64,000 bases of DNA from Roseithermus sacchariphilus (GTDB taxonomy: Bacteria > Bacteroidota > Rhodothermia > Rhodothermales > MEBIC09517). Numbering within the stretch: the first letter of the stretch is position 1; every line of letters begins with the position of its first letter. The notes beneath the pieces are model-generated. The model was not told where the DNA came from. It did not search any database and was given only the letters and a program-made list of their open reading frames with translations. Both the position numbers and the translations under genes were made by a program. Shown one piece after another: positions 41,968 through 51,572 of this stretch. Location: contig CP030158.1 in the NCBI GenBank assembly GCA_003285105.1, positions 3,020,664 to 3,084,663 of the forward strand. Direction: 5' to 3'.

Positions 41968-43905
41968 ATGCGACGTTTCTTCCTGACGCTGGCCCTCGTG
42001 CTGTGGACGCTCCCCGTGCTGGGGCAGGCCGTGCAGGTCGAGGTCCCCGGCGTGGTCCTGCGCGGCGTGCCCTTCGACGTGACGCTGACGGTCGAGGCGG
42101 CCGAGCCGGCGGTCGATCCGGAGGCGCTCGCGGCAGGCCTGCAGGTGCGGGTCGGCGAGGCGGTGCGGCCGGTCGTCTACGAGGACGGGTCCGGGGCGCT
42201 GACGGCCGAGGGCGTGCGGGCGTCGGAGGCGGGCCCGGTCCGGGTGGAGGTGGTGCAGGACGGGGCCGTGGTGGCGCAGGCCAGCACGCGCGCGCTGCCG
42301 GGGTGGGTGTCCATCCTGCCACCGCTGCTGGCCATCCTCATCGCCCTCGTCTCCAAGCGCGTCATCCCCGCGCTCTTCCTGGGCATCTGGTTCGGCGCCT
42401 GGGCGAGCATCGCCTTTACGCCGGCCGGCCTCTGGCGCGGCCTGCTGGCCAGCTTCGAGACGTACGTCCTCGACGCCCTCACCGACGAAGGCCACGCCTC
42501 GATCATTCTCTTCTCGCTGATGATCGGCGGCATGGTGGGCATCATCTCCAGGAGCGGCGGCATGCAGGGCGTGGTGAACCGGATCGTCCGCTGGGCCCGG
42601 ACCCCGCGCCAGGGGCAGATCGCCACCTGGGCGCTCGGGCTGATCGTCTTCTTCGACGACTACGCCAACACCCTCGTCGTCGGCAACACGATGCGGCCGG
42701 TGACGGACCGCCTGCGCATCTCGCGCGAGAAGCTGGCCTACATCGTCGACTCCACGGCGGCGCCGGTGGCCTGCCTGGCGTTCGTCACCACCTGGATCGG
42801 CTATGAGGTCGGGCTGATCGGGACGGCGGTGGCGCAGATCGAGGGGCTCGACGCCTCGGCTTATTCCATCTTCCTCCATTCCATCCCGTACAGCTTTTAC
42901 CCCATCTTCGCCATCTTCTTCGTGCTGTCCGTGGCGAACTCCCGCCGCGACTTCGGGCCGATGTACCGGGCCGAACTGCGCGCGCGGACGACGGGCCAGG
43001 TCCTCGGCCCCGGGGCGCGGGTGGACGAGGCGGCGGCCGAAGGCGCCGAACTGAAGCCGCCCGAGGGCAAGCCGCAGCGGGCCATCAACGCGCTGCTGCC
43101 GGTGGGCGTGCTCGTGGTCGGGGTGCTGGGCGGGCTGTACGTGACGGGCGAAGGCGAGTCCCTGCGGGACATCATCGGCAGTGCCGACTCCTACAAGGCG
43201 CTCATGTGGGCCTCGCTCCTCGGGGTGCTCACGGCGGCGCTGCTGTCGGTCGTGCAGCGCATCCTGACGCTGGAAGAGACGATCGAGGCCTGGTACGCCG
43301 GGCTGAAGTCGATGCTCTTCGCCATGATCATCCTGCTGCTCGCCTGGGCGCTCTCGGCCATCACCGAAGAACTGCACACGGCGGCCTACCTCACCTCCGT
43401 GCTGGGCGAGCGGCTGCCCTACGGGCTCGTCCCCGGCATCGTCTTCGTCCTCGCCGCGGCCACGGCCTTCGCCACGGGGTCGAGCTGGGGGACGATGGGG
43501 ATTCTGCTGCCGCTGGTGCTGCCGCTGGCCTGGGCGGTCCTCGCCGCCGACGGCCTGCACACGGGCGAGGAATACCTCCACATCATCTATTCGACGACCT
43601 CTGCCGTCCTGGCCGGCTCCGTCTGGGGCGACCATTGCTCGCCCATCTCCGATACCACCATCCTCTCGTCGATGGCCTCGGGGTGCGACCACATCGAGCA
43701 CGTCCGTACGCAATTGCCCTACGCCCTCACCGTCGGGGTCGTCGCCCTGCTTGTCGGCACGATCCCGACGGGCTACGGTTTCCCGTGGTGGCTGTCGATG
43801 CTCCTCGGCCTGGCGCTGCTCGCCGGTGGGCTCCGGTTCTTCGGCCGCCGTGTGGCGGACGAGATCGCCGCGATGGAGGCCGCCGAGGAGGAAGGCGTGG
43901 GATGA
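41968..43905 (+). CDS. NhaC-type Na+/H+ antiporter with exported N-terminal domain
   Basis: A 645-residue protein. The ATG at 41968 begins a signal peptide (MRRFFLTLALVLWTLPVLGQA), then about 85 residues of extracytoplasmic beta domain (VQVEVPGVVLRGVPFDVTLTVEAAEP) before the first helix WVSILPPLLAILIALV. The transport part shows ISRSGGMQGVV, FFDDYANTLVVGNTMRP, SSWGTMGILLPLV and GDHCSPISDTTI, the NhaC landmarks. A charged cytoplasmic loop is visible at about residues 345-370 of this protein. An exported domain on NhaC is unusual. It may sense ions or bind a partner. A TTG start at 41929 would overlap upp and is less likely. Confidence 0.88.
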   Translation: MRRFFLTLALVLWTLPVLGQAVQVEVPGVVLRGVPFDVTLTVEAAEPAVDPEALAAGLQVRVGEAVRPVVYEDGSGALTAEGVRASEAGPVRVEVVQDGAVVAQASTRALPGWVSILPPLLAILIALVSKRVIPALFLGIWFGAWASIAFTPAGLWRGLLASFETYVLDALTDEGHASIILFSLMIGGMVGIISRSGGMQGVVNRIVRWARTPRQGQIATWALGLIVFFDDYANTLVVGNTMRPVTDRLRISREKLAYIVDSTAAPVACLAFVTTWIGYEVGLIGTAVAQIEGLDASAYSIFLHSIPYSFYPIFAIFFVLSVANSRRDFGPMYRAELRARTTGQVLGPGARVDEAAAEGAELKPPEGKPQRAINALLPVGVLVVGVLGGLYVTGEGESLRDIIGSADSYKALMWASLLGVLTAALLSVVQRILTLEETIEAWYAGLKSMLFAMIILLLAWALSAITEELHTAAYLTSVLGERLPYGLVPGIVFVLAAATAFATGSSWGTMGILLPLVLPLAWAVLAADGLHTGEEYLHIIYSTTSAVLAGSVWGDHCSPISDTTILSSMASGCDHIEHVRTQLPYALTVGVVALLVGTIPTGYGFPWWLSMLLGLALLAGGLRFFGRRVADEIAAMEAAEEEGVG

Positions 43906-44540
43906 AGGACGAGCACCCATCGCCCGACGCGGCGACCGGCCCGCCGGTGCGTTTTCTGGCGCTGGGCGACTCGTACACCGTCGGGGAGGGCGTGGCCCCG
44001 GAGGCGTGCTGGCCGCACCGGCTGGCGGCGCGGCTGCGGGCCGAGGGATGGCCCCTGGCTCCGCCGGTGATCCTGGCGCGGACGGGCTGGACCACCGCCG
44101 ACCTCCTGGCGGCGCTGCCCACCGTGCCGGCCGGTCCGTACGACCTCGTCTCGGTGCTGATCGGCGTGAACGACCAGTACCGCGGTGGGACGCCCGCGGC
44201 GTACCGGCCGGCGCTGTCGGCGTTGCTGGAGCAGGCCGTGCCCCGTGCCGGCGGCGAGCCGGGCCGGGTGGTCGTCATCTCCATCCCCGACTGGAGCCGC
44301 ACGCCCTTCGCCACCGGGCGCGACCGCCGGCGCGTCGCCGCCGCCATCGCCGCCTTCAACCGGGTCAACCGGGCCGAGGCGGCCCGGTGCGGTGCGGCCT
44401 ACGTCGACATCACCCCGCTGACGAGCCGCCGAGCCGGCGACCCGGCGTTCCTGGCGCCGGACGGGCTGCATCCCTCGGGGCGACACTATGCCGAGTGGGC
44501 CCGGCTCATCCTGCCCACGGCGCGCTCGGTGCTGACGTAG
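43902..44540 (+). CDS. SGNH/GDSL hydrolase
   Basis: A 212-residue SGNH hydrolase with block I ALGDSYTVGEG (Ser nucleophile), the Gly block, block III GVNDQY and block V DGLHPSGRHY (catalytic Asp and His). These are small esterases or lipases of varied substrate. Its ATG overlaps the antiporter stop as ATGA, so it is translationally coupled to it. No signal peptide is visible. Confidence 0.92.
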   Translation: MKDEHPSPDAATGPPVRFLALGDSYTVGEGVAPEACWPHRLAARLRAEGWPLAPPVILARTGWTTADLLAALPTVPAGPYDLVSVLIGVNDQYRGGTPAAYRPALSALLEQAVPRAGGEPGRVVVISIPDWSRTPFATGRDRRRVAAAIAAFNRVNRAEAARCGAAYVDITPLTSRRAGDPAFLAPDGLHPSGRHYAEWARLILPTARSVLT

Positions 44541-44547
44541 GTGCGGC

Positions 44548-45612
44548 TCACCCCCGGCCGCGGCGGACCTCCTCGTCCAGGATGCGGTGCCCGATGGTCC
44601 GGGCGAGATCCGGGGCATTGCCCCAGGCGCGGTTGTTGGCAATCACGTGCAGCCGTGCCTGCTGCGCTTCGGCCTGGAAGACGAGCGCCGTCGTGTCCAG
44701 CACCATCTCCACCCCCTCGCGGGAGGCGGCGATGGCCGGCACGGGCCGGTCGAACGGATAGGCCCGGGCGTAGGCCTCGGCATATTTCACGTTCCGGGGC
44801 GTCAGCAGCCGCACCACCGCCTCGCCGTTACGTGCCGAGAAGGAGCCGCCGCACAGCCGCCATTGCGTGCGCAGCGGCGGCAGCCAGGTCCAGTGGCTGA
44901 AGACGAACCCCAGGCCGCGATCCGCCAGCCAGGCGAAGTACGGCGGGACGAGCAGGTGTTCCGACCGCAGCTCCAGATGGGCCTGCACGTCGTCGGGCAC
45001 GTCGCGGAAGAACGCATCCAGCTCGGCGATCATGGCCTCCGGCGGCGGGCTGTCGGCCACACGCTGGTAGGCCTGCTCGAAGAGCACGCCGACGAGCCGA
45101 TCCCCCAGGATGGCCCGCGCCGGTTCGTGGAACTGCCGGGTGTAGGCCGCTGCGTCGAGGTAGGCCGGGTTGTCCTCGTAGCGGACGCGGCCGTCCCGGC
45201 TGCGACGGAGGGTGCGGCCGAAGAAGACCTGCGGGGCCTTCAGGAGGAAGCGGGCCTCGGGCGGGGCGTGCGTGGCGTACTGCTCCAGGACGAACGCGTT
45301 GTTCGTCGGGGTGCCGTCGGCCTCGTGCAGGGGGCGGTAGAAGGTGAAATCCAGCTCGAGCACTTCGAAGTGCTCGAAGTAGTGCGCCACCGATTCGACG
45401 GGGAGCATGCGTTCCTCGAACGTCTGCCCGCCCAGCGCGCGCTTGCGGGACGTCACCCGGTCGGCGTAAGAGGTCGGGTAGATCTGCCCGATCCAGCCCG
45501 CGTACCGGTCGCTGGCTGTGCCGAAGCGCACGTGCGGGTGGATCTGCCGGAGGTCGAAGGCCTCTAGGCGGGCGCGGCGGGCATCGACGGAGCGGGCGAG
45601 CAGGTCGGCCAT
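44548..45612 (-). CDS. DUF72 family protein
   Basis: A 354-residue protein of the DUF72 TIM-barrel family: FGTASDRYAGWIGQIYPTSY, the VELDFTFYRPL segment, FLLKAPQVFF, the strand set through FFRDVPDDVQAHLELR and the C-terminal ANNRAWGNAPDLARTI. Function is unknown. It lies 17 bp after the flippase-like gene and is probably cotranscribed with it and the HIT gene. The start at 45612 gives MADLLARSVDARR. Confidence 0.88.
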   Translation of the reverse strand: MADLLARSVDARRARLEAFDLRQIHPHVRFGTASDRYAGWIGQIYPTSYADRVTSRKRALGGQTFEERMLPVESVAHYFEHFEVLELDFTFYRPLHEADGTPTNNAFVLEQYATHAPPEARFLLKAPQVFFGRTLRRSRDGRVRYEDNPAYLDAAAYTRQFHEPARAILGDRLVGVLFEQAYQRVADSPPPEAMIAELDAFFRDVPDDVQAHLELRSEHLLVPPYFAWLADRGLGFVFSHWTWLPPLRTQWRLCGGSFSARNGEAVVRLLTPRNVKYAEAYARAYPFDRPVPAIAASREGVEMVLDTTALVFQAEAQQARLHVIANNRAWGNAPDLARTIGHRILDEEVRRGRG

Positions 45613-45629
45613 GACGGGCGGCGTTCGAG

Positions 45630-46790
45630 TCAATCCACCGGTTCCGCTTCCCGGACTTCCGGCCGCGGTGGTGGGAGGGGGGCGGTCGGGGGGGCGTCGG
45701 TTCGTTCCGCTCGTCGCTTCCGCTGGAGGGTCTGCCGCACCTGATGCATGGAGAGGAAGACCCCCAGGGCGAGGAAGAGGTAGTAGCCCAGGATGCGCCA
45801 GGTCAGCAGCGTGGGTGCTACCAGGGCCTTCGGCATGAGCGGGGCCAGGAAGAGGACGTACAGCCCCTCGATGCCGCCCGAACCGCCGGGTGTCGGGAGG
45901 ATCATCGAGCCGAGCATCATCGCCACCGTGCGGAACAAGAACAGCAGCTTGTCGACATCGGCGTACACGCTCCAGACGATGAACAGCCCCAGCAGGTAGC
46001 GGGCCATCCATCCGGCGGCGGTGAGGAGGAAGCCCTTGACGAAGAACGAAGCCGGCTGTGCCCGCAGCAGCGCCGCGTGGTGCCCGAGCTTTTGCATTTC
46101 CCCGAGGACCCGGTGGCGAAAGCGCCGGAGCCAGCGAAACCGGAACAGCCGGTTTGCCAGGGTCTGGAGCACGTCCGGCCGGAAGAGCGTGGTGTAGCCG
46201 AAGAGCGCCCCCCAGGCGAGCATGGCCAGGAAGTAGCCGATGAAAGCCCCGGCGCCGACCTGGCCGATCGTGTCGGGAAAGAGGTCCAGGAAGAAGGTGG
46301 CCAGGAGCGCCATGAGGATCGACGTGGCGAGCCAGAACTGATCCAGCAGGAGGGCGAACAGCATGATGGCCGTGGCCTCTCCGATGGGGAGGCGGCGATC
46401 ACGGGCCATGTAGACGGTGGCGAACGGGCTGCCCCCGACGGCCGAGGGCGTCACGTTGGAGAAGAAGTCCCAGGCCAGCTGCCCCCGGATGCCGGCCATC
46501 AGGTCGAGCCGGCCCTGCGAGATGAAGCTCAGCCGCCATCCGCCCAGCAGGATGCGGAGCACGACGGTGCCGACGGCGGCCAGCAGCCACCACGGGTTGA
46601 GCGTCCGCAGCATCTGCCGGAATGCCGCCGCGTCGAACGTGAAGTACCCGATCACGCCCAGCACCAGGAGGCTCAGCAGGATGTGCAGGACGGTCCGGCC
46701 CACGCGGAGCGGGGGCGGGGCCGCCGCCCGGGGGGAGGCGCCGTCATCCGGGAGCAACGGGGCCGGGGAGTCCGTAGCGGGGTGGGGCAT
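45630..46790 (-). CDS. Lysylphosphatidylglycerol synthase TM-region (UPF0104-like) membrane protein
   Basis: A 386-residue polytopic protein with a Pro/Ala-rich N-terminus and about 8-9 transmembrane helices (VLHILLSLLVLGVIGYFTF, WWLLAAVGTVVLRILLGGW, FALLLDQFWLATSILMALLATFF). NVTPSAVGGSPF, the later PTPGGSGGIEGLYV and the Arg-rich cytoplasmic loop RFRWLRRFRHRV are family features. This family includes lipid flippases (MprF N-terminal region) and integral proteins of unknown role. It lies 41 bp after the HIT gene. Confidence 0.85.
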   Translation of the reverse strand: MPHPATDSPAPLLPDDGASPRAAAPPPLRVGRTVLHILLSLLVLGVIGYFTFDAAAFRQMLRTLNPWWLLAAVGTVVLRILLGGWRLSFISQGRLDLMAGIRGQLAWDFFSNVTPSAVGGSPFATVYMARDRRLPIGEATAIMLFALLLDQFWLATSILMALLATFFLDLFPDTIGQVGAGAFIGYFLAMLAWGALFGYTTLFRPDVLQTLANRLFRFRWLRRFRHRVLGEMQKLGHHAALLRAQPASFFVKGFLLTAAGWMARYLLGLFIVWSVYADVDKLLFLFRTVAMMLGSMILPTPGGSGGIEGLYVLFLAPLMPKALVAPTLLTWRILGYYLFLALGVFLSMHQVRQTLQRKRRAERTDAPPTAPLPPPRPEVREAEPVD

Positions 46791-46831
46791 GGGCAGCGGG
46801 TTACGAACGGGCCCGATGGACAGGGGCGGCC

Positions 46832-47353
46832 TCAGGGTGCTGGCGGCAGCGGGGAGGCGGCCACCGCCGCACGCAGCTTGCGATACGTGTCGTGCAGCGC
46901 CTCCGGGATCACCTTGACCTCGGCCACGACGGGCATGAAGTTGGTGTCTCCTCGCCAGCGCGGCACGACGTGCATGTGCAGATGCTGAGGGATGCCCGCA
47001 CCGGCCGCGGGGCCCAAGTTCATCCCCACGTTGAATCCTTCGGGCTTCAGGGCCCTCTTCAGCCAACGAATGCAGGCGGCGATGGTTCGGGTCATCTCCT
47101 GCTGCTCCGCCTCGGTCAGCGCCTCGTAGTCGGCCACCTCGCGGTAGGGGACGATGAGGAGATGGCCGTTATTGTAAGGATACAGATTCATCACGACGAA
47201 CACGTGCGTGCCGCGCCAGAGCACCAGGTTGTCCTCGTCGCGGTCCTCGGCGGCGATACGGGAAAAGACCGAAGGGCCCGAACCGGCTTCCCGTGCATCC
47301 TGATCGAAGCGTTCGATGTGCTGCGATCGCCAGGGGCTCCACATCTGCTGCAT
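46832..47353 (-). CDS. HIT family protein, AP4A-phosphorylase-like
   Basis: A 173-residue histidine-triad protein. The motif HLHMHVVPRWRGD holds the catalytic His. The N-terminal MQQMWSPWRSQHIERF and MNLYPYNNGHLLIVPYR follow the pattern of the bacterial diadenosine tetraphosphate phosphorylase-like group, and the C-terminal LHDTYRKLRAAV matches it. It splits nucleotidyl phosphate linkages. A strong site GAGGAGG precedes the ATG at 47353. It is the first gene of a minus set with the flippase-like and DUF72 genes. Confidence 0.92.
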   Translation of the reverse strand: MQQMWSPWRSQHIERFDQDAREAGSGPSVFSRIAAEDRDEDNLVLWRGTHVFVVMNLYPYNNGHLLIVPYREVADYEALTEAEQQEMTRTIAACIRWLKRALKPEGFNVGMNLGPAAGAGIPQHLHMHVVPRWRGDTNFMPVVAEVKVIPEALHDTYRKLRAAVAASPLPPAP

Positions 47354-47632
47354 GGTCCTCCTCGCGGCGGCTGGCGGTGACGTCGGTACGCGGCGGCTCC
47401 GGCTGGGCTTCCGCACGTCCGGGGCGCTGCCGGAGCCGACGCGCGCGAAAGCGTGAAAATACGGCATACCCGGCGTGAGGGGTGCGAGATTCTGTTGAAT
47501 ACGGGCAACCCGGCCCGCTCGTTACGGCGCACGCGCGGTGGGGGCGGGCCGCGGACGAACAAAGCAGGCCGTGGTCGAGTATGGGGGCACACCCTGCCCC
47601 GATGACCCCCCGACCGTCCTCCGACGGATTCG

Positions 47633-48475
47633 ATGGATCGCTCCCGCATCGACCTGCACACGCACACAACCTGTTCCGACGGCGCGCTGACGCCCGTGGA
47701 ACTGGTCCGCAAGGCTCATGCAGCGGGGTTACGGGCGGTGGCGGTGACGGACCACGATACGGTGGCGGGCGTGGCGGCGGCGCAGGCCGCCGGCGCCTCC
47801 CTTGGCATCGAGGTGGTTCCCGGCGTCGAGCTCAGCGTGACGGTGGAGGGGGCGGAGTATCACCTGCTCGGGTACGGCATGGAGCTGTCCGACGGGCGGT
47901 TTCAGGACTACCTGGGGCGGTTTCGCCGCCAGCGGGCCGAGCGGGCCGAGCAGATGGTGGATCACCTGCGGGCGCTCGGGGTGGCCCTCTCGTTCGACGA
48001 CGTGCTCGCGCAGGCCAGCGGCGATGCGCTGGGGCGGCCCCACGTCGCGTCGGCCCTGGTCGCCGCCGGCCACGTGGCCACGCCGCAGGAAGCGTTCGAG
48101 CGCTATCTGGGAAATTGCGGGCCGGCCTTCGTGCCGAAGCCGTCGTTTCCGGCCGAGGCCGCCCTCGATCTCGTCCACGCCGCCGGGGGCGTCGCCGTCC
48201 TCGCCCATCCGGGACACTGGACCTCCGATGCCGTCCTGATGCACCTCATCCGCAGCGGCCTCGACGGCATCGAAACCGTGCATCCGTCGCACGACGACAC
48301 CCTCACCCGGTATTACCGCCGGATTGCACGGGATTTTGTCTTGCTTGAGACGGGTGGTTCCGATTATCATGGCACCCGCCCGACCGACGAGGCCGCCTTC
48401 GGCCGGTACACCGTGCCGTATCGCCGTCTGGAGCGCCTCTACCGTCATCAGGCCCGGCGGCTGGCCGATGCCTGA
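47633..48475 (+). CDS. PHP domain metal-dependent phosphoesterase (TrpH/RNase AM-like)
   Basis: A 280-residue PHP protein. IDLHTHTTCSDG, VTDHDTV, PGVELSV, HPGHW and GGSDYHG supply the metal ligands in the standard order. Close relatives (YciV/RNase AM, 3',5'-nucleoside bisphosphate phosphatase) degrade pAp or trim small RNA 5' ends. The NrnA-like gene 12 kb away could act on the same type of product. It starts from the divergent spacer with the HIT gene, and ribH follows 33 bp on. Confidence 0.9.
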   Translation: MDRSRIDLHTHTTCSDGALTPVELVRKAHAAGLRAVAVTDHDTVAGVAAAQAAGASLGIEVVPGVELSVTVEGAEYHLLGYGMELSDGRFQDYLGRFRRQRAERAEQMVDHLRALGVALSFDDVLAQASGDALGRPHVASALVAAGHVATPQEAFERYLGNCGPAFVPKPSFPAEAALDLVHAAGGVAVLAHPGHWTSDAVLMHLIRSGLDGIETVHPSHDDTLTRYYRRIARDFVLLETGGSDYHGTRPTDEAAFGRYTVPYRRLERLYRHQARRLADA

Positions 48476-48508
48476 TCGGGCCGTATCCATCGCATTCCCC
48501 CCGCCGGT

Positions 48509-48973
48509 ATGCCCACGTATCTGGAAGGAGATTACCAGGCCCGCGATGCCCGCTTCGGGATCATCGTGAGCCGGTTCAACGCCTTTATCACCGAATCCCT
48601 CCTGAACGGTGCGCTGGACGCGCTGCGTCGCCACGGAGCGGACATGGAGCGCGTCTCGGTGGCCCGCTGCCCCGGTTCGTTCGAGATGCCGCTGGTGGCC
48701 CGTAAGATGGCCGAGAGCGGGGCGTACGACGCGCTCATCTGCCTGGGCGCCGTCATCCGGGGAGCCACCACACACTACGATCTGGTGGCCGGCGAGGTCG
48801 CCAAAGGCGCCGGACAGGTGGCCCTGCAGGCCGGCATCCCCGTCATCTTCGGCGTCATCACCACGGACACCATCGAGCAGGCCATCGAGCGAGCCGGGAC
48901 GAAAGCCGGCAACAAAGGCGCCGAGGCGGCCGTGGCCGCCATCGAGATGGTCAACCTGCTGCGGCAACTCTGA
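48509..48973 (+). CDS. ribH: 6,7-dimethyl-8-ribityllumazine synthase
   Basis: A 154-residue lumazine synthase, the penultimate step to riboflavin. [50 protein letters not shown] and [24 protein letters not shown] are intact; His in THYD is the general acid/base. Length is typical. Transcribed with the PHP gene. No FMN riboswitch is seen upstream. Confidence 0.97.
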   Translation: MPTYLEGDYQARDARFGIIVSRFNAFITESLLNGALDALRRHGADMERVSVARCPGSFEMPLVARKMAESGAYDALICLGAVIRGATTHYDLVAGEVAKGAGQVALQAGIPVIFGVITTDTIEQAIERAGTKAGNKGAEAAVAAIEMVNLLRQL

Positions 48974-49045
48974 CCCTGCGACGTTCACGGATCCTTCGCT
49001 GCGTATCGACCCACCGCTACAGGACGAATAGCAGGACTCGACGGG

Positions 49046-49063
49046 CCGGCCATGCCTGGCCGG
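49046..49063. other. 7-bp hairpin in the ribH-PorZ spacer
   Basis: CCGGCCA (49046-49052) and TGGCCGG (49057-49063) form a perfect stem with a four-base loop. No T tract follows, so termination is doubtful. Confidence 0.4.
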
Positions 49064-49103
49064 GCTGGCTCGCAGGTCCCGTCACGAACAGCGAGGGAAT
49101 CGT

Positions 49104-51512
49104 ATGACCCGGATGGAACGACGGTCGACCGGCAGGGCTGCTGTGCGGGGGGCGCTCCGGGGCCGGGTGGTGCCGGCCGGCCTGATGCTGGTCGGCCTGA
49201 TGCTGGCCGCCACGACCGGGGCCGTCCGTGCGCAGACGTCCGGCTGGACGGCGCACACGTCCATGCGCAACGTCGTCAGCCTCACCGCCTCGCCGGAGCG
49301 CATCTGGGCCGCCACGGCCGGCGGCGTGTTCAGCTACGACCCCGCCGGCGGCGAGGTGCAACGCTATACCGTCACCGACGGCCTGCACGGCGTGCAGACG
49401 CGCGCCGTCGTCTACGATGCCCGTCGCGACGTCGTCTGGATCGGCTACCCGGACGGCGTGCTCGACCGGCTCCGCGTCGCCGACGGGTCCGTCGAGCGCT
49501 TCCGCGACATCGCCCGGTCGACGCGCTTCACCTCGCGGGCCATCAACCGTCTGGTCATCACCGGAGACTCGCTGCTCGTGGCGACCGACTTCGGGCTCGT
49601 CGTCTTCGATGCCGCCGAAGACCGGCAGGAGGTCCGGGATTCCTACACGCAGTTCGGGTCGCTCAGCAGCGCGATGCCGGTACGGGACGTCCTCATCGCG
49701 CCGGTCCCGGACGGAGGGATGGGCCTGTGGCTGGCCACGGACGAGGGCGTGGCGCACGCGTCGCTGCAAAGCCCCAATCTCAAGGACCCCGGCGCCTGGA
49801 CCGTCGAGCAGACGGGCCTGGCGAGCCTCGCCACGCAGAGCCTGGCCTGGTTTCGGGAGACGCTCTACGTGGGGAGCAGCGAGGACGTGTCGGTGCGTGG
49901 CCCGGACGGGCGGTATCAGCCGCTGGGTCTTACGCCGTGGCCGGTGAACGATCTGGCGGTGAGCGATGGCCGCCTCGTCGGCGCCGATCCGTTCGGGCTG
50001 ATCCTCGTCGAGGCCGACGGCACCGCGCGCTTGCTGCGCCGTGACCCGGAGGATCGCCCCACGGTGGTGTTGCCGGCACCGGACGGCTCGCTCTGGCTGG
50101 GCGATGCGATGGCGGGGCTGCGCGCGGTGCGGCTCACCGAGGGTTCCGGCTTCGAGATCGAGCGGAGCGTGGTCCCGTCCGGGCCGTTCGACGGCCTCTT
50201 TTCCGATCTGACCGTCGATGACGCGGGGCGGCTCTGGGCGGCCGGCGTCGCCGGGGCCGGGCTCGGCTTCTACCGCCTCGATCCACAGGGGACGTGGACC
50301 AACTACACCGGGCGGTTCTTCGAAGCCCTGCAGGGGCGTTCCTCGTTCGTGGACATCCACGTCGATCCCCTCGGCCATGCCTGGGCGGGCTCCGAGGGGG
50401 CGGGGCTGGCGCAGGTGACCCCCGACGGGGAGGTGTTCGTCTACGACCACACGAATTCGACACTGCGTCCGGCCACGGGAACCTCCAGCTTTATCCTCGT
50501 CAGCGGGAGCGCCAGCGAGCCGGACGGCACGCTGTGGGTCACCAGTCGCGCCAGCGGCGAACCGCTGCACGTGCGCCTGACCGACGGCACCTGGGCGGCT
50601 GCCCGGCCTCAGGGCTGCCGCAGCGAGCCCATCTCGGCCACCTACGGCGACCTCATCGTGGACAGCTTCGGGCAGAAGTGGATCATCGTCCGGGACCTGG
50701 GCAACCTCAACCGCGTCCTGGGCCTGCTCATCCTCGACACCGGCGACGACCCCACCGACGGGTTAGACGACGTGTGCCAGTTCCTGGGCGAGCGGGGCGC
50801 TCAGGGACAGGGGCTGCCCAGTGTGACCATCACCGCCCTCGCCGAGGATCGAGACGGGCTGATCTGGATCGGGACCGAGGACGGGCTGGCCTACGTCATC
50901 AACAACGGCATTGCCGCCGCCGATCCGAACACGCTCCCCATCTGGCCCCAGTGGAACGACCGCGAGGAAGGGGTCTTCGTGCTCGACGGGCTGCGGGTCA
51001 ACGACATCGCCGTCGATCCGGCCAACCGGCTCTGGGTCGCCACGGAAGAGGGGGCCTACCTGATCCGGCAGGTGGGCAACGGCTACGAACGCGTGGCGCA
51101 CTTCACTACGGAAAACACCCCGCTGTTCTCCGACGTCATCGTGTCCATCGCCGTTGACGGGCGGACGGGGCGCGTCTATTTCGCCACGGATCGCGGGCTC
51201 ATCAGCTACCAGGGCGATGCCGTCAATCCCGTGGAACAGACGCAGGACCTGATCGTTTTCCCGAACCCTGCGCGGCTCTCCGGCGGCGGGAGCGACCGGA
51301 TCTGCGTGCAGCGCCTCGTCGAGGAAACGGAGGTCCGCATCCTCACGGTCGACGGCACGCTGATCCGGCGCATCGACGCCCGCGGCGGCCAGACGTGCTG
51401 GGACGGGCGGGACCGGCAGAACCGGCCGGTGCCCTCCGGGGTCTACCTCGTCGTCGCCGTCGGCGCCAACGGGGAGGGGACGGCCTACGGCAAGGTGGCG
51501 ATCCTCCGCTAG
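49104..51512 (+). CDS. PorZ-like two-component-regulator propeller protein with C-terminal FlgD/T9SS-like domain
   Basis: An 802-residue exported protein. A signal peptide (LMLVGLMLAATTGAVRAQT) precedes a beta-propeller beginning WTAHTSMRNVVSLTASPERIWAATAGGVFSYDP, closely following the PorZ N-terminal propeller pattern. A second propeller (about residues 400-690) has blades such as DGLIWIGTEDGLAYV and NRLWVATEEGAYLI. The C-terminal 90 residues (VFPNPARL, VRILTVDGTLIRRID, RPVPSGVYLVVAV) form a FlgD-like sorting domain. PorZ helps deliver A-LPS in type IX secretion. Whether this is PorZ itself or a paralogue cannot be settled, as no other por gene is in the window. A site GAGGG lies 6 nt before the ATG. 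Confidence 0.85.
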   Translation: MTRMERRSTGRAAVRGALRGRVVPAGLMLVGLMLAATTGAVRAQTSGWTAHTSMRNVVSLTASPERIWAATAGGVFSYDPAGGEVQRYTVTDGLHGVQTRAVVYDARRDVVWIGYPDGVLDRLRVADGSVERFRDIARSTRFTSRAINRLVITGDSLLVATDFGLVVFDAAEDRQEVRDSYTQFGSLSSAMPVRDVLIAPVPDGGMGLWLATDEGVAHASLQSPNLKDPGAWTVEQTGLASLATQSLAWFRETLYVGSSEDVSVRGPDGRYQPLGLTPWPVNDLAVSDGRLVGADPFGLILVEADGTARLLRRDPEDRPTVVLPAPDGSLWLGDAMAGLRAVRLTEGSGFEIERSVVPSGPFDGLFSDLTVDDAGRLWAAGVAGAGLGFYRLDPQGTWTNYTGRFFEALQGRSSFVDIHVDPLGHAWAGSEGAGLAQVTPDGEVFVYDHTNSTLRPATGTSSFILVSGSASEPDGTLWVTSRASGEPLHVRLTDGTWAAARPQGCRSEPISATYGDLIVDSFGQKWIIVRDLGNLNRVLGLLILDTGDDPTDGLDDVCQFLGERGAQGQGLPSVTITALAEDRDGLIWIGTEDGLAYVINNGIAAADPNTLPIWPQWNDREEGVFVLDGLRVNDIAVDPANRLWVATEEGAYLIRQVGNGYERVAHFTTENTPLFSDVIVSIAVDGRTGRVYFATDRGLISYQGDAVNPVEQTQDLIVFPNPARLSGGGSDRICVQRLVEETEVRILTVDGTLIRRIDARGGQTCWDGRDRQNRPVPSGVYLVVAVGANGEGTAYGKVAILR

Positions 51513-51572
51513 CGGTCGAGGCCGGGGCGCCCTGGATGCACCAAAAGTTCATCCGCTCGCCACAGACTCCGG

